64,000 bases of DNA from Spiractinospora alimapuensis (GCF_018437505.1 NZ_CP072467.1:3744010-3808009); one strand, 5' to 3'. Positions 1 to 11,656 are shown, numbered from the stretch's first letter. A program made the numbers and translations. Notes: generated by a model from the sequence alone, not told the origin.

Positions 1-628
1 GGCGGACCCCCTCGTCGGTGTCGACGCCGTTGATCGGGGCGATCTGGTCGGCGAACCGGCCCTCGGCGATCGCGGCCGCGGCGCGGTGGTGGCTACGTAG
101 GGAGTACTCCTCCATCTGCTCCCGGCTGAGCCCCCACTTCTCCGCGATGAGCTGTGCCCCGCGGAACTGCGAGATCTCCTGCTCGCCGTAGCGGTCGGTC
201 CAGCCGGTGCCGTAGATGGGCAGTCCGTTGTCCAGGGAGAACTGGACGTTGGCGCCCATGGGAACCATCGCCATGTTCTCGACCCCGCTGGCGACGACCA
301 GGTCCTGGGTGCCCGACATGACGCCCTGGGCCGCGAAGTGCAACGCCTGCTGCGAGGAGCCACACTGGCGGTCGATGGTGACGCCGGGTGTGGTCTCGGG
401 AAGGCCGGCGGAGAGCCACGCCGTGCGGGCGACGTCCAGGGCCTGCGGTCCCGCCTGGCTGACGCACCCCATGATGACGTCCTCGACCGCGACGGGGTCC
501 ACGTCGGTCCGTTCCATCAGGGCACGAAGGACGTGCGCCCCGAGATCCGCGGGATGGGCGTCCGCCAGCTTCCCCTTCCGCGTTCCCACGGGCGTGCGGA
601 CCGCTCCAACGATGTACGCCTCAGCCAT
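1..628 (-). CDS. Acetyl-CoA acetyltransferase (thiolase family), 3' end cut by window
   Basis: The 209 visible N-terminal residues match the thiolase fold: an AYIVGAVRTPVG start, then the nucleophilic cysteine at residue 89 in DRQCGSSQQAL, then the GVENMA loop. The His and second Cys of the C-terminal half lie outside the window. Thiolases cleave 3-ketoacyl-CoA or condense two acetyl-CoA in the cytoplasm. The ATG at 626-628 follows a good GGGAGG ribosome site. The gene lies 98 bp downstream of the efflux-pump gene on the same strand but has its own palindrome (679-697) upstream. The same palindrome precedes the acyl-CoA dehydrogenase at 2873, so a degradative beta-oxidation role is more likely than biosynthesis. 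Confidence 0.9.
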   Translation of the reverse strand, partial: MAEAYIVGAVRTPVGTRKGKLADAHPADLGAHVLRALMERTDVDPVAVEDVIMGCVSQAGPQALDVARTAWLSAGLPETTPGVTIDRQCGSSQQALHFAAQGVMSGTQDLVVASGVENMAMVPMGANVQFSLDNGLPIYGTGWTDRYGEQEISQFRGAQLIAEKWGLSREQMEEYSLRSHHRAAAAIAEGRFADQIAPINGVDTDEGVR

Positions 629-678
629 GACTGCCTCCCGGCCGACCTGTCCGTGTGCTCAGAATCCCACTGCCGTCT

Positions 679-697
679 AACCGAACCATATTCGGTT
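679..697. promoter_or_regulatory. Inverted repeat AACCGAA-N5-TTCGGTT, probable repressor operator
   Basis: Perfect 7-bp arms separated by 5 bp lie about 50 bp upstream of the thiolase start. The same element, with one mismatch, occurs at 2811-2829 upstream of the acyl-CoA dehydrogenase. A shared TetR-type regulator of fatty-acid degradation is the simplest reading (inference). No such regulator is in the window. Confidence 0.6.
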
Positions 698-726
698 TGT
701 GGTCTGAAGCAAGGGCCCAGGGTCGT

Positions 727-2748
727 CTAGGAGCGGTCGGTGAAGAACGTGGAGTCCGTGGGGCCGCCGAGATTCTCCTGCGCGATCTCCTGCAGCAGGG
801 CCACGAGCTCGGGATGGTCCTGGGGCGAGTAGTCGGCCAGCGCGCGCTCCAGAGCCGAGCGTTGGGCGGAGAGGAGGCGCCGCGCCGTGTCGCGGCCTCG
901 GACGTTCAACGCCCACGCGGGTGAGTCCCCCGTGAGCATCGACGCCGAGGAGAGTTCGTCGCGTACCGCCGGCAGGCGCTCGGCCGAGTCCGGTGCCCGC
1001 GCCACGAGTTGGTCCAGGGTGAGCGGGCCGGACACCGCGAGCTGCGTCAACGCCCAACACGCCGCCGGCGACAGCGTGACCCCCGCCGCCTCCGCCAGGC
1101 GTTCGTACATGCGCCGGGTCCCCTCCTTGCCCGCGTGGTGGTAGGCGAGCCGTTCCACGCGGTCCAGGGCCGCCCGCTCCGTCCACACCGGCGCCACGGA
1201 CTCGTCCAGGTCCGGGGTGGAGATGGTCGTGCGCAGGTGCACCTGCCGCAGGAGCAGCGCCAGCACGAACCCCGCCGCGGCCACGGGCACGGCCGAGAGG
1301 AACACTGAGTCCACCGCGTCGGCGTAGGCCACGATGAAGTCGCCGTGGGCCTGCGCGGGGAGGTGTTCCACCTGGGACGGGTCGTGTTGCAGCGATTCGG
1401 CGGACACTCCCGCCGGCAGCGGAGCGGTCCCGAGACGTTCCTGGATGTTCTTGGCGAGCTGGGAGGCGAAAACCCCGCCGAACACCGATGTCCCGAAGGC
1501 GCCGCCGATCGAGCGGGAGAACGTGACCGCCGACGTGGCCGTTCCGAGGTCGGAGTAGGACGCGGCGTTCTGCACGGCGGTCACCACCACCTGCATCACC
1601 AGGCCCAGCCCGATACCGAGCAGCAGGAACGTCGACCCCATCACCAAGTAGCTGGTGCCCACGTTGAGCTGGGTCATCAGCAACATCGCCACGGTCACGA
1701 TCGCCGTCCCCGCGATGGGGTATGGCTTGTAGCGCCCCGTCCAGGTCACCAGGAGCCCGCTGAGGATGGACATGGACAGCATCCCCACCACCATGGGCGT
1801 GAGCGCGAGCCCGGACGCGGTGGGGGAGTAGCCGTGCACGATCTGGAGGAACAGGGGGAGGAAGGCGAGCGAGCCCATCATCGCGAAACCGAGGCAGAAC
1901 GTGATGCCCATCCCGGTGCGGATCACCGAGCCGCGGAACAGTCGTAGGGGGAGGACGGGCTCCTCGGCGCGGCGGGCACTGACCCACCACAGGAACCCGA
2001 AGACGACCGCGCCCGCGATGAGCCCGATGATGACCGGCGAGGTCCAGGCGTAGGTCGCGCCACCCCACGACGCCGTCAACGTGACACAGACCGCGGCTCC
2101 GGACAGCAGCAACGTCCCCAGGTAGTCGATCTTGTGCTGCACGCGGCGCGAGGAGGAGGGCAGAACGGCGACCACCATCGCGAGGGCGATCGCCCCGATG
2201 GGCAGGTTGATGTAGAAGACCCACCGCCATGAGAGGTGGTCGACGAAGAGCCCGCCCAGCAGCGGTCCAGCGACGCTGGCGACACCGAACGCGGCGCCGA
2301 TGAACCCCTGGTAGCGCCCGCGCTCCCGGGGCGACACGACGTCGCCGACGATGGCCTGGGCCAGGACCATGAGCCCCCCGCCGCCCACACCCTGGAGCGC
2401 GCGGAACAGGATCAGGCTCAGCATGTCCTGCGACTGGCCGGACAGGACCGATCCGACCAGGAAGATCACGATCGAGGCGATGAAGATGCCCTTGCGCCCG
2501 TAGAGGTCGCCGAACTTCCCCCACAGCGGTGTGCTCACGGTGACGGCCAGCAGGTACGCCGTGATCACCCAGGAGATGTGGTTGAGTCCGCCGAGGTCGG
2601 ACACGATGATCGGCAACGCCGTCGCCACGATCGTCTGGTCCAGCGCGGCGAGCAGCACCGAGAGCACCAGCGCGGTCATGATGAGGGCTACCCGGGGGGA
2701 CTCGCTCCCGCCGGTGGCGGCGTCTCCTGCACTGCGCTCAGCTTCCAT
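727..2748 (-). CDS. DHA2-family (14-helix) MFS drug exporter with C-terminal MarR-like domain
   Basis: A 673-residue membrane protein. Residues 20-500 form a 14-helix EmrB/QacA-type proton antiporter with motif A in the first cytoplasmic loop (GKFGDLYGRKG), LDQTIVATALP in helix 1, and the antiporter motif C region (GPLLGGLF) after helix 5. The last 170 residues are soluble. They contain an LSPAACWALTQL helix, a GPLTLDQLV recognition-type segment and a closing ADYSPQDHPELVALLQEI helix, all like the winged-helix and dimerisation helices of MarR. Substrate is unknown. The ATG at 2748 lacks a clear Shine-Dalgarno, so the start is fairly uncertain; a leaderless mRNA is possible. It is divergent from the acyl-CoA dehydrogenase. 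Confidence 0.88.
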   Translation of the reverse strand: MEAERSAGDAATGGSESPRVALIMTALVLSVLLAALDQTIVATALPIIVSDLGGLNHISWVITAYLLAVTVSTPLWGKFGDLYGRKGIFIASIVIFLVGSVLSGQSQDMLSLILFRALQGVGGGGLMVLAQAIVGDVVSPRERGRYQGFIGAAFGVASVAGPLLGGLFVDHLSWRWVFYINLPIGAIALAMVVAVLPSSSRRVQHKIDYLGTLLLSGAAVCVTLTASWGGATYAWTSPVIIGLIAGAVVFGFLWWVSARRAEEPVLPLRLFRGSVIRTGMGITFCLGFAMMGSLAFLPLFLQIVHGYSPTASGLALTPMVVGMLSMSILSGLLVTWTGRYKPYPIAGTAIVTVAMLLMTQLNVGTSYLVMGSTFLLLGIGLGLVMQVVVTAVQNAASYSDLGTATSAVTFSRSIGGAFGTSVFGGVFASQLAKNIQERLGTAPLPAGVSAESLQHDPSQVEHLPAQAHGDFIVAYADAVDSVFLSAVPVAAAGFVLALLLRQVHLRTTISTPDLDESVAPVWTERAALDRVERLAYHHAGKEGTRRMYERLAEAAGVTLSPAACWALTQLAVSGPLTLDQLVARAPDSAERLPAVRDELSSASMLTGDSPAWALNVRGRDTARRLLSAQRSALERALADYSPQDHPELVALLQEIAQENLGGPTDSTFFTDRS

Positions 2749-2771
2749 CAGGACGACAGTACTTTACGTAG

Positions 2772-2788
2772 TTAGACAATTACTCTAA
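2772..2788. promoter_or_regulatory. Inverted repeat TTAGA-N7-TCTAA in efflux-pump promoter
   Basis: A/T-rich 5-bp arms around CAATTAC lie 24 bp upstream of the MFS start, within an otherwise G+C-rich region. The spacing and composition resemble MarR/TetR-family operators. Which protein binds it is unknown; the MarR-like tail of the pump itself is one candidate. Confidence 0.4.
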
Positions 2789-2810
2789 GACGCGCTGTTT
2801 GTGTCGGTTT

Positions 2811-2829
2811 AGCCGAATCTCATTCGGTT
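2811..2829. promoter_or_regulatory. Inverted repeat AGCCGAA-N5-TTCGGTT, probable operator
   Basis: Same architecture and 13 of 14 arm bases as the element at 679-697. It sits 44 bp upstream of the acyl-CoA dehydrogenase start, where a repressor would cover the promoter. Confidence 0.6.
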
Positions 2830-2872
2830 AAAGTGTCGGCGTAGGCATGACACACACCACATGGGAGTGCCG

Positions 2873-4015
2873 ATGCGCGGCGACATCTACGAGGCGGAAC
2901 ACGACCTGTTCCGTGAGTCGGTGGTCAAGTTCCTCCAGCGGGAGGCCATCCCCTTCCACGAGGCCTGGGAGCACGAGGGGATCGTGCCCCGTGAGGTGTG
3001 GAGCAAGGCGGGGGAGATCGGTCTCCTCGGCCTGGGCGTCCCCGAGGAGTACGGCGGCAGCGGCTCCCGCGACTTCCGGTTCAACGCGATCGTCGCCGAG
3101 GAGCTCGCCCGCGCCGGGACCAGCGGCCTCGGATTCTCGCTGCAGAACGACATCATGGCGCCCTACCTGACCGACCTCACCACCGAGGAGCAACGCCAGC
3201 GCTGGCTTCCAGCGTTCTCCACGGGGGAGTTGATCGCCGCCGTGGCGATGACGGAGCCGGGCGCCGGCAGTGACCTGCAGGGGATCCAGACCACGGCCAC
3301 CCGGGATGGCGACCACTACGTCGTCAACGGCCAGAAGACGTTCATCAGCAACGGCATCAACGCCGACCTCGTCATCACCGCCGTCCGCGTCGGCAACGAG
3401 ACGGGCGCCCGCGGGATGGCGCTGTTGGGCATCGAACGCGGCATGCCCGGCTTCGAACGCGGACGCAACCTTGACAAGGTGGGGCTCAAGGCCCAGGACA
3501 CCGCGGAGCTCTACTTCGACGACGTGCGGGTGCCTCGAGCGAACCTCATCGGCGAGGAGGGGCAGGGGTTCATCCACCTCATGGAGAACCTCCCGCAGGA
3601 ACGCCTCTCCATCGCGGTATCCGCGGTCGCCGGCGCCGAGGCCATCCTGGAACAGACCATCGACTACTGCCGGACCCGTCAGGCCTTCGGCCGCTCGATC
3701 GGGAGCTTCCAGAACACCCGTTTCGTCCTCGCCGAACTCACCACCGAGGTCGAGATCGCCCGCACCTACGTCGACCGGGCGATCACCCAGCACAACGCCG
3801 GTGCGCTCACCGCCACCGACGCCGCCAAGGCCAAGTGGTGGACCACCGAACTCGCCAACAAGGTGATGGATCGGTGTCTGCAACTCCACGGCGGGTACGG
3901 CTACATGATGGAATACCCCGTAGCGAAAGCGTGGGCGGACGCCCGCATCCAGTCCATCTACGGGGGGACGACCGAGATCATGAAGGAGATCATCGGACGT
4001 TCGCTCGACCTGTGA
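2873..4015 (+). CDS. Acyl-CoA dehydrogenase, long-chain (LCAD) type
   Basis: A 380-residue FAD enzyme performing the first oxidation of beta-oxidation (acyl-CoA to trans-2-enoyl-CoA). Domains run in the usual order: N-terminal helices, middle beta-domain with MTEPGAGSDL (FAD/substrate binding), C-terminal helices with LQLHGGYGYM. The sequence IYGGTTEI has Gly where medium-chain enzymes carry the catalytic Glu. As in LCAD and isovaleryl-CoA dehydrogenase, the base should instead be the Glu of LPQERLSIA. Start chosen at 2873, since GGGAG at 2863-2867 is well placed; an in-frame ATG at 2861 has none. A shared operator links it to the thiolase at 1-628. Confidence 0.9.
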   Translation: MRGDIYEAEHDLFRESVVKFLQREAIPFHEAWEHEGIVPREVWSKAGEIGLLGLGVPEEYGGSGSRDFRFNAIVAEELARAGTSGLGFSLQNDIMAPYLTDLTTEEQRQRWLPAFSTGELIAAVAMTEPGAGSDLQGIQTTATRDGDHYVVNGQKTFISNGINADLVITAVRVGNETGARGMALLGIERGMPGFERGRNLDKVGLKAQDTAELYFDDVRVPRANLIGEEGQGFIHLMENLPQERLSIAVSAVAGAEAILEQTIDYCRTRQAFGRSIGSFQNTRFVLAELTTEVEIARTYVDRAITQHNAGALTATDAAKAKWWTTELANKVMDRCLQLHGGYGYMMEYPVAKAWADARIQSIYGGTTEIMKEIIGRSLDL

Positions 4016-4081
4016 CCTCCTCCCCTCGGAGCGCACAGAACACCCCCCTCCCCCCGGAGGGCACAGTCCCTGGAGGACGCG

Positions 4082-4249
4082 ATGACCGGCAACTACGACG
4101 GTTTGATCGTTCTCGGCCTGATCGTGCTGCTGCTGGTCTTCGGCCTGTCACGACTGCGCCGTCGGATCCATATCCCGTGGGCGACCGGGAGCATCGTCGT
4201 CGTGTTCATCCTCGTCGTGCTGATGTTCTGGGCCGTGTCATGGGCCTGA
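4082..4249 (+). CDS. Small two-helix membrane protein (55 aa), unknown function
   Basis: Starts MTGNYDGLIVLGLIV, with GGAGG at 4072-4076 correctly spaced before the ATG. Two hydrophobic segments (about residues 7-20 and 34-53) flank a short basic loop (SRLRRRIHIP), giving a hairpin with the loop likely cytoplasmic. It lies 66 bp after the acyl-CoA dehydrogenase on the same strand and ends just before a convergent terminator. Probably cotranscribed with the dehydrogenase. I do not recognise the family. Confidence 0.65.
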   Translation: MTGNYDGLIVLGLIVLLLVFGLSRLRRRIHIPWATGSIVVVFILVVLMFWAVSWA

Positions 4250-4265
4250 CCCGACCCCCCAACCT

Positions 4266-4329
4266 CCGTTGATCTTGTAGTCGTCGTGACGACGGGGGTT
4301 CGTCGCGACGCTCACGGCAAGATCGACGG
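4266..4329. terminator. Long convergent stem (12-bp inverted repeat) between 4249 and 4349
   Basis: CCGTTGATCTTG at 4266-4277 pairs with CAAGATCGACGG at 4318-4329 with one mismatch; smaller hairpins lie inside. It lies between the ends of two converging genes and could stop transcription from both sides. Confidence 0.55.
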
Positions 4330-4348
4330 TGCGGGAACGCGAGGGGGC

Positions 4349-6583
4349 TCAGGCCTCCTCGCGCATCGGGATCTCGAACCACACGAACTTGCCCTCGGGA
4401 GTCGGCCGCGATCCCCAACGGCTGGCCAACTGGTCCACCAGGTACAGTCCCCGGCCGCCCTCGTCGTCGGCCGTCGCCGTCCGGATCCGGGGTAGGCGCA
4501 AGTCGTAGTCGAAGACCTCGACCCACACCGAGGCCGCACCATGGCGGAGCCGCAGCAGGAACTCTCGCTTGAGGTCCTCACCCGCCGGGGCGGCACCGCC
4601 CTCCAGCAGGTCGGACCAGTCCTCGCTGAACTCGTCCCCGCTGTCGGCACCGAAGTCGATGCCGTCGACCTCGGAGAAGTCCCGGCGGATCGACGCCGGC
4701 GCGGCGTGGAGCACCACGTTGGTGACCACCTCCGACACCAGCAGACTCGCCAGGTCGGCCTGGCCCTTCTCCATGCCCCAGGCGTCGAACGTGTCCGTGG
4801 CCATGTGCCGCGCATCGCCGACCGTCTCCGCCTCCGCCACGAACCAGCTCTCCCGCAGACCGAGCTCGGAGGGGTGGGAGCGGACGACGAGCAGCGCGGT
4901 GTCGTCGTCGCTCTCGCCCGGGATCGCGTTCACCGCGGCCTGGGCGATCCGCTCGACGTCGGCGTCGGCAACGTCGCGCAGCCGGTCACGGAGCAGATTG
5001 AGCGACAGTGTCGGGTCCGGCGAGCCACCGTGCCCCTTACGGTCCAACAGGCCGTCGGTGTACAGCAGAAGCGTCGATCGAGCGGGAAGAGTGAGCTGCG
5101 CCTGGTGGTAGGCGGCCGAGTCGTAGGGGATCCCCTTGGGCTTCACCCCACCGAGCAACGCGTCGGAGACCTCTAGAGCGAGATCGTCCACCTCACCGTC
5201 GACGATCAGCAGCGGAGCGGCGTGCCCGGCGTTCGCGTAGAACAGCTCCCGCAGCCACGCGTCGTACACCAGGTAGAGACAGCTCACCCGAGGCGGCGTC
5301 CGCTCACCCTCCGGGCCCGGGCGCCCGAGCTGGCGCACCCACTCGTCCAGCTCGCGCATGATGTCCGCCGGCTCACGGTCGGCCTGCGCGAACGCGCGGA
5401 TCGCCGCACGGACCTGCCCCATCACCGCCGCGGCGTGTGGGCCACGCCCCTCGACGTCGCCCACGACGATGCCCACCCGGCCCGCGGAGAGCGGGATGAC
5501 GTCGTAGAAGTCCCCGCCGACCTGGGTTTGGATGCCGTGCCCGTGCACCTCGAGGGGGCGGGCCGGTATGTAGCGGTGCGCGATCGACAGGCCGTCGAAG
5601 TTCGGGAACTCATGCGGCAGCAGGTCCTTCTGGAAGGCCAGTGCCGTACTGCGCTCCTCCTCGAACAGGCGCGCGTTGTCGATGGCGAGCGCGACCCGAG
5701 AGGCGATCACGCCGACCATGTCGCGATCGAAGCCGTGGTAGCGGGTACGGGTGCGCGGTGACAGCGAGGACAGTCCCAGCATGAGGACTCCCAGCAGCTC
5801 CCCCCGGGCGCGCAGCGGGGCCGCGATACCCGACGTGACCCCGACCTGTTCGGACACCTTGGCGGCGATGGAGCCCGGCTCGTCGCCGGTCTGGTCGAAG
5901 TCGCGGACCAGGATCGTTTCCTGGTTACGCATGGCGGTCGCGGCGAAGTGGTTGGGGGGGTAGTAGACCTCTTCCCCCACATCCGACCACGAGCGCGGCG
6001 GCGGCGACCACGACTCCGCGTGCACCGACACCCGGCGGATGAGCCGGTCGCCCTCGAAGAGGTCGATGAAACAGTGATCGGCGAACTGCGGCACCAGGAT
6101 CCCCGCGACCTCTTTCAGGGTCGCCTCGAACTCCAGCGAGTTCGCCAGCCGGCTACCGATCCGGTCCAACAGGCCGTAGGACTCCTCGGTGCGGCCACTC
6201 TCCAACGCGGGGCGCACGAGCACCAGGATCCCGTCCACCCGGTCGGGAGCCGACGGGTCGCGCAGCGGGACACCCTGAACCTGGACGTACATCCAGGTCG
6301 CGTCGCCCCGAACCACCGCGAGGGTGCCTTCCCAGGGATTCCCACCCGCCACCTGGCGGATGAGGTCGCGCGCGAGCTCGTGATCCGCCGCGTGTACCCC
6401 GACGTCGGCGAGGGTGCCGACCACGTCGCGGTCCGGTGACAGATCGAAGAGATCCTCCGCGGCGCGGTTCATCGAGCGCAGCCGCCCCGCCTGGTCGAGG
6501 ACCAGGGTTGCGATCTGTGCTCGGGAAAGCACCGTGTCGGTGGACAGCGCACCACCGCCGGAGTGATCTTCCCACCCCTTCAT
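4349..6583 (-). CDS. PAS-GAF-SpoIIE phosphatase with C-terminal anti-sigma-type ATPase domain
   Basis: A 744-residue soluble signalling protein. Order: PAS (about 20-135; TLVLDQAGRLRSMNRAAEDLF), GAF (about 155-330), SpoIIE/RsbU PP2C (about 340-575; metal motifs VGGDFYD near 355, VVGDVEGRGPHAA, SDDDTALLVV), and a HATPase_c domain like RsbW (N-box SEVVTNVVLHA near 616, G-box DEGGRGLYLVDQL near 705). Such proteins dephosphorylate anti-anti-sigma factors and may also phosphorylate or bind their partners. Start placed at the ATG of MKGWEDHS, with GAGGTGG upstream; a longer reading frame to 6703 has no ribosome site. No STAS or sigma gene is nearby. Confidence 0.87.
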   Translation of the reverse strand: MKGWEDHSGGGALSTDTVLSRAQIATLVLDQAGRLRSMNRAAEDLFDLSPDRDVVGTLADVGVHAADHELARDLIRQVAGGNPWEGTLAVVRGDATWMYVQVQGVPLRDPSAPDRVDGILVLVRPALESGRTEESYGLLDRIGSRLANSLEFEATLKEVAGILVPQFADHCFIDLFEGDRLIRRVSVHAESWSPPPRSWSDVGEEVYYPPNHFAATAMRNQETILVRDFDQTGDEPGSIAAKVSEQVGVTSGIAAPLRARGELLGVLMLGLSSLSPRTRTRYHGFDRDMVGVIASRVALAIDNARLFEEERSTALAFQKDLLPHEFPNFDGLSIAHRYIPARPLEVHGHGIQTQVGGDFYDVIPLSAGRVGIVVGDVEGRGPHAAAVMGQVRAAIRAFAQADREPADIMRELDEWVRQLGRPGPEGERTPPRVSCLYLVYDAWLRELFYANAGHAAPLLIVDGEVDDLALEVSDALLGGVKPKGIPYDSAAYHQAQLTLPARSTLLLYTDGLLDRKGHGGSPDPTLSLNLLRDRLRDVADADVERIAQAAVNAIPGESDDDTALLVVRSHPSELGLRESWFVAEAETVGDARHMATDTFDAWGMEKGQADLASLLVSEVVTNVVLHAAPASIRRDFSEVDGIDFGADSGDEFSEDWSDLLEGGAAPAGEDLKREFLLRLRHGAASVWVEVFDYDLRLPRIRTATADDEGGRGLYLVDQLASRWGSRPTPEGKFVWFEIPMREEA

Positions 6584-6714
6584 GCAGTCGCCACCTCGCA
6601 GTCCCGAGCCGCAGTGGGCCCCGTACCTCGGCGGGCTGGGCAAGTTACACGAGCCCCGCCATAGTGCGAGAGTAGCAACACGGCCGACATGCCCGCAGGC
6701 CAACCCTTCAGTCC

Positions 6715-6738
6715 GCGCCCGCCGACAGCGGCGGGCGC
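6715..6738 (-). terminator. Stem-loop terminator of the dtxR-type gene
   Basis: GCGCCCGCCG / CGGCGGGCGC, 10-bp perfect stem with ACAG loop, 50 bp after the regulator's stop codon and before the phosphatase gene. No strong U-tract, as usual in high-GC actinomycetes. Confidence 0.65.
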
Positions 6739-6787
6739 CGGTTCGTCAGCGGGATGGGGATCCCTTCGTCGCTGGCCAGGGCCGCGA

Positions 6788-7495
6788 TCAGGGCTTGGCA
6801 ACGAAAATGTGCGTCGCGGTGTCCCGATCGAGGTCAGTGCTGTCGTCCTCGGAACCGACGCGTCCCACCCGGACGTCGCCACCCTTGGTCTCCACCACGA
6901 CGGTCTGTCCGGGGCGCACTCCGGACGCGGAGAGGGTGAGCATGAGGTCGACGTCGCTCTGGAGCTGCTCGCTGATACGGCGCACCGTGACGGTCACGGG
7001 GGTCCGGTTGGCCACGTCGGTCATGGGGACGATGTGGTCGCCCGAGAAGGGTTCGGTCTTGTAGTCGTCCAGGCCCAGTTCGTTCAGGCCGGGGATGGGG
7101 TTGCCGTGTGGGCACGCCGAGGGGGCGTTCAACAGGCGGACGAGTCGTTCCTCGACGGCCTCGGAGATGACGTGCTCCCAGCGACAGGCCTCGACGTGGA
7201 CGTCCTCCCAGGGGAGACCGATCACGTCCACCAGCAGTCGCTCCGCCAGGCGGTGCTTGCGCATGACGTGCGTCGCCAACCGCCGTCCCTCGTCGGTCAT
7301 CGCGAGGTGACGGTCGCCCTCCACACGCAGTAGTCCGTCGCGTTCCATCCGCGCCACGGTCTGGCTTACCGTGGGGCCACTCTGCTTGAGCCGCTCCGCG
7401 ATACGTGCGCGCAGCGGGACGATGCCTTCTTCCTCCAGCTCGAAGATCGTCCGGAGGTACATCTCCGTGGTGTCGATCAATCCGTGTGCGGTCAA
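6788..7495 (-). CDS. Iron-dependent transcriptional repressor, DtxR/IdeR family
   Basis: 235 residues with the full DtxR layout: N-terminal winged helix (DTTEMYLRTIFELEEEG; SGPTVSQTVARMERDGL recognition helix), metal-binding dimerisation domain (KHRLAERLL, then ACRWEHVISEAVEERL) and a C-terminal SH3-like domain. The metal ligands of DtxR are recognisable: Met of TTEMY, Cys/Glu/His of CRWEH and the upstream His/Glu. It should bind DNA when loaded with Fe2+ and repress iron uptake genes. It is divergent from serC. It could be the main IdeR or a Mn-type paralogue; the Cys in the primary site favours iron. Confidence 0.92.
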   Translation of the reverse strand: MTAHGLIDTTEMYLRTIFELEEEGIVPLRARIAERLKQSGPTVSQTVARMERDGLLRVEGDRHLAMTDEGRRLATHVMRKHRLAERLLVDVIGLPWEDVHVEACRWEHVISEAVEERLVRLLNAPSACPHGNPIPGLNELGLDDYKTEPFSGDHIVPMTDVANRTPVTVTVRRISEQLQSDVDLMLTLSASGVRPGQTVVVETKGGDVRVGRVGSEDDSTDLDRDTATHIFVAKP

Positions 7496-10504
<3,009 letters not shown>

Positions 10505-10719
10505 CTTCCCATTCCCGTGTCGGGGACAGGGACGGGTGCGCGGCGCGGTGGAACCCCGTGTGATCGGTACGGATACGGACTCAGGAGAGCGGGACCCCGG
10601 ACAGTGCACCGCATCGGCACAACGCGGCCAGAGTGCCACCCGCGCCCCACGGGCATGCTCTAGTCGAACCGACCGAGCGGAGCGCCCAGTGGGCCACGAG
10701 CCAGGCGGAGGAACGCGGG

Positions 10720-11463
10720 ATGAGGACAGTCGCTTGCCTGAACGGGAACCGCCGGCCCGGAGCGCATCCGGCTCTCCCGATCTCACCGGACCAGATCGTC
10801 GCCGACGCCCGTGCGGCCGTGGACGCCGGGGCGACCTGCGTCCACGTCCACCCGCGGGACGGACACGCGGAGCAGGCGCTGGAGCCGCAGGTCCTCACCC
10901 CCGTGCTGCGCGAACTCCGTGCCGCGATCCCCGGGGCGATGATCAGTGTGACCACGTCGTTGGCGGCGCAGCCCGACGCGTGGCGGCGCTTCGACCTCGT
11001 CGGCCGCTGGGCGGCGCTGCCCGACAGCGCGACCGTCAACCTCTCGGAGCCCGGAGGGATCGAGGTGGCGCGGCTGCTCCATGACCGCCGGGTGCCGATC
11101 GAGGCCGTGGTGACGTCGGTCATGGGGGCGCGGCTGCTGGCGGTCACCGGCATCGAGGTGGAGCGGATCGCGGTGGCGCCCACCGAGGCCGACGTCGGGA
11201 AGGCGCGCTCAACGGTCGCCCAGATCGACGCGGTGCTGGACCGGCGGCTCCCGGAGCCGCCCCGCACACTGCACGGCCGGGACCAGACGGCGTGGCCCCT
11301 CCTGGACGACGCGATCGCCGCGGGGCACGACATTCGGATCGGCTTGGAGGACACCCTGTTCGGACCGGACGGAAACGAGGCGCACGACAACGCCGAGCTG
11401 GTCCGCGCCGCGGTGGAACGGACGGCCGCCCGTCGAGTCCCCGCGGACTCCAACTCCGGGTGA
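10720..11463 (+). CDS. DUF849 / beta-keto acid cleavage enzyme (BKACE) family protein
   Basis: 247 residues beginning MRTVACLNGNRRPGAHPALP, the signature of the short actinobacterial DUF849 group. The zinc-binding His pair is seen as CVHVHPRDG. SVTTSLAAQPD and RIGLEDTLFGPDG are also family blocks; the latter normally carries the catalytic Glu. Characterised relatives cleave 3-keto acids (for example 3-keto-5-aminohexanoate) with acetyl-CoA to an acyl-CoA and acetoacetate; the substrate here is unknown. GGAGG at 10707-10711 sets the start. The gene stands alone and converges on the small membrane gene at 11489 with a 25-bp gap. Confidence 0.85.
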   Translation: MRTVACLNGNRRPGAHPALPISPDQIVADARAAVDAGATCVHVHPRDGHAEQALEPQVLTPVLRELRAAIPGAMISVTTSLAAQPDAWRRFDLVGRWAALPDSATVNLSEPGGIEVARLLHDRRVPIEAVVTSVMGARLLAVTGIEVERIAVAPTEADVGKARSTVAQIDAVLDRRLPEPPRTLHGRDQTAWPLLDDAIAAGHDIRIGLEDTLFGPDGNEAHDNAELVRAAVERTAARRVPADSNSG

Positions 11464-11488
11464 CGGCTTCTCGACGCCGCTGGCCCCG

Positions 11489-11656
11489 TCAGCCGAACAG
11501 TGCGCCGAGCACGACGATGAGCATGATCCCGCCCAGGAGAGCGGGCAACAGCCATCGCTGTTTCCGGTAGTTGGTGAGCATCGCGTCCCTGTTCTTGGCC
11601 TGGGGCCCCAAGGCCCGGTCGCCGTCCCCCTCAGGGTAGGTCCCATCTGGCGACAC
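11489..11656 (-). CDS. Small single-pass membrane protein (about 55 aa), uncertain start
   Basis: The clear part is a C-terminal helix in the sequence YRKQRWLLPALLGGIMLIVVLGALFG, a basic anchor followed by about 20 hydrophobic residues running to the stop. Upstream residues are polar. A GTG at 11656 overlaps the end of thpR by 26 bp, which would couple translation; a shorter form could start at 11581. It is the last gene of the marR-MFS-thpR operon. No family recognised. Confidence 0.5.
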   Translation of the reverse strand: MSPDGTYPEGDGDRALGPQAKNRDAMLTNYRKQRWLLPALLGGIMLIVVLGALFG

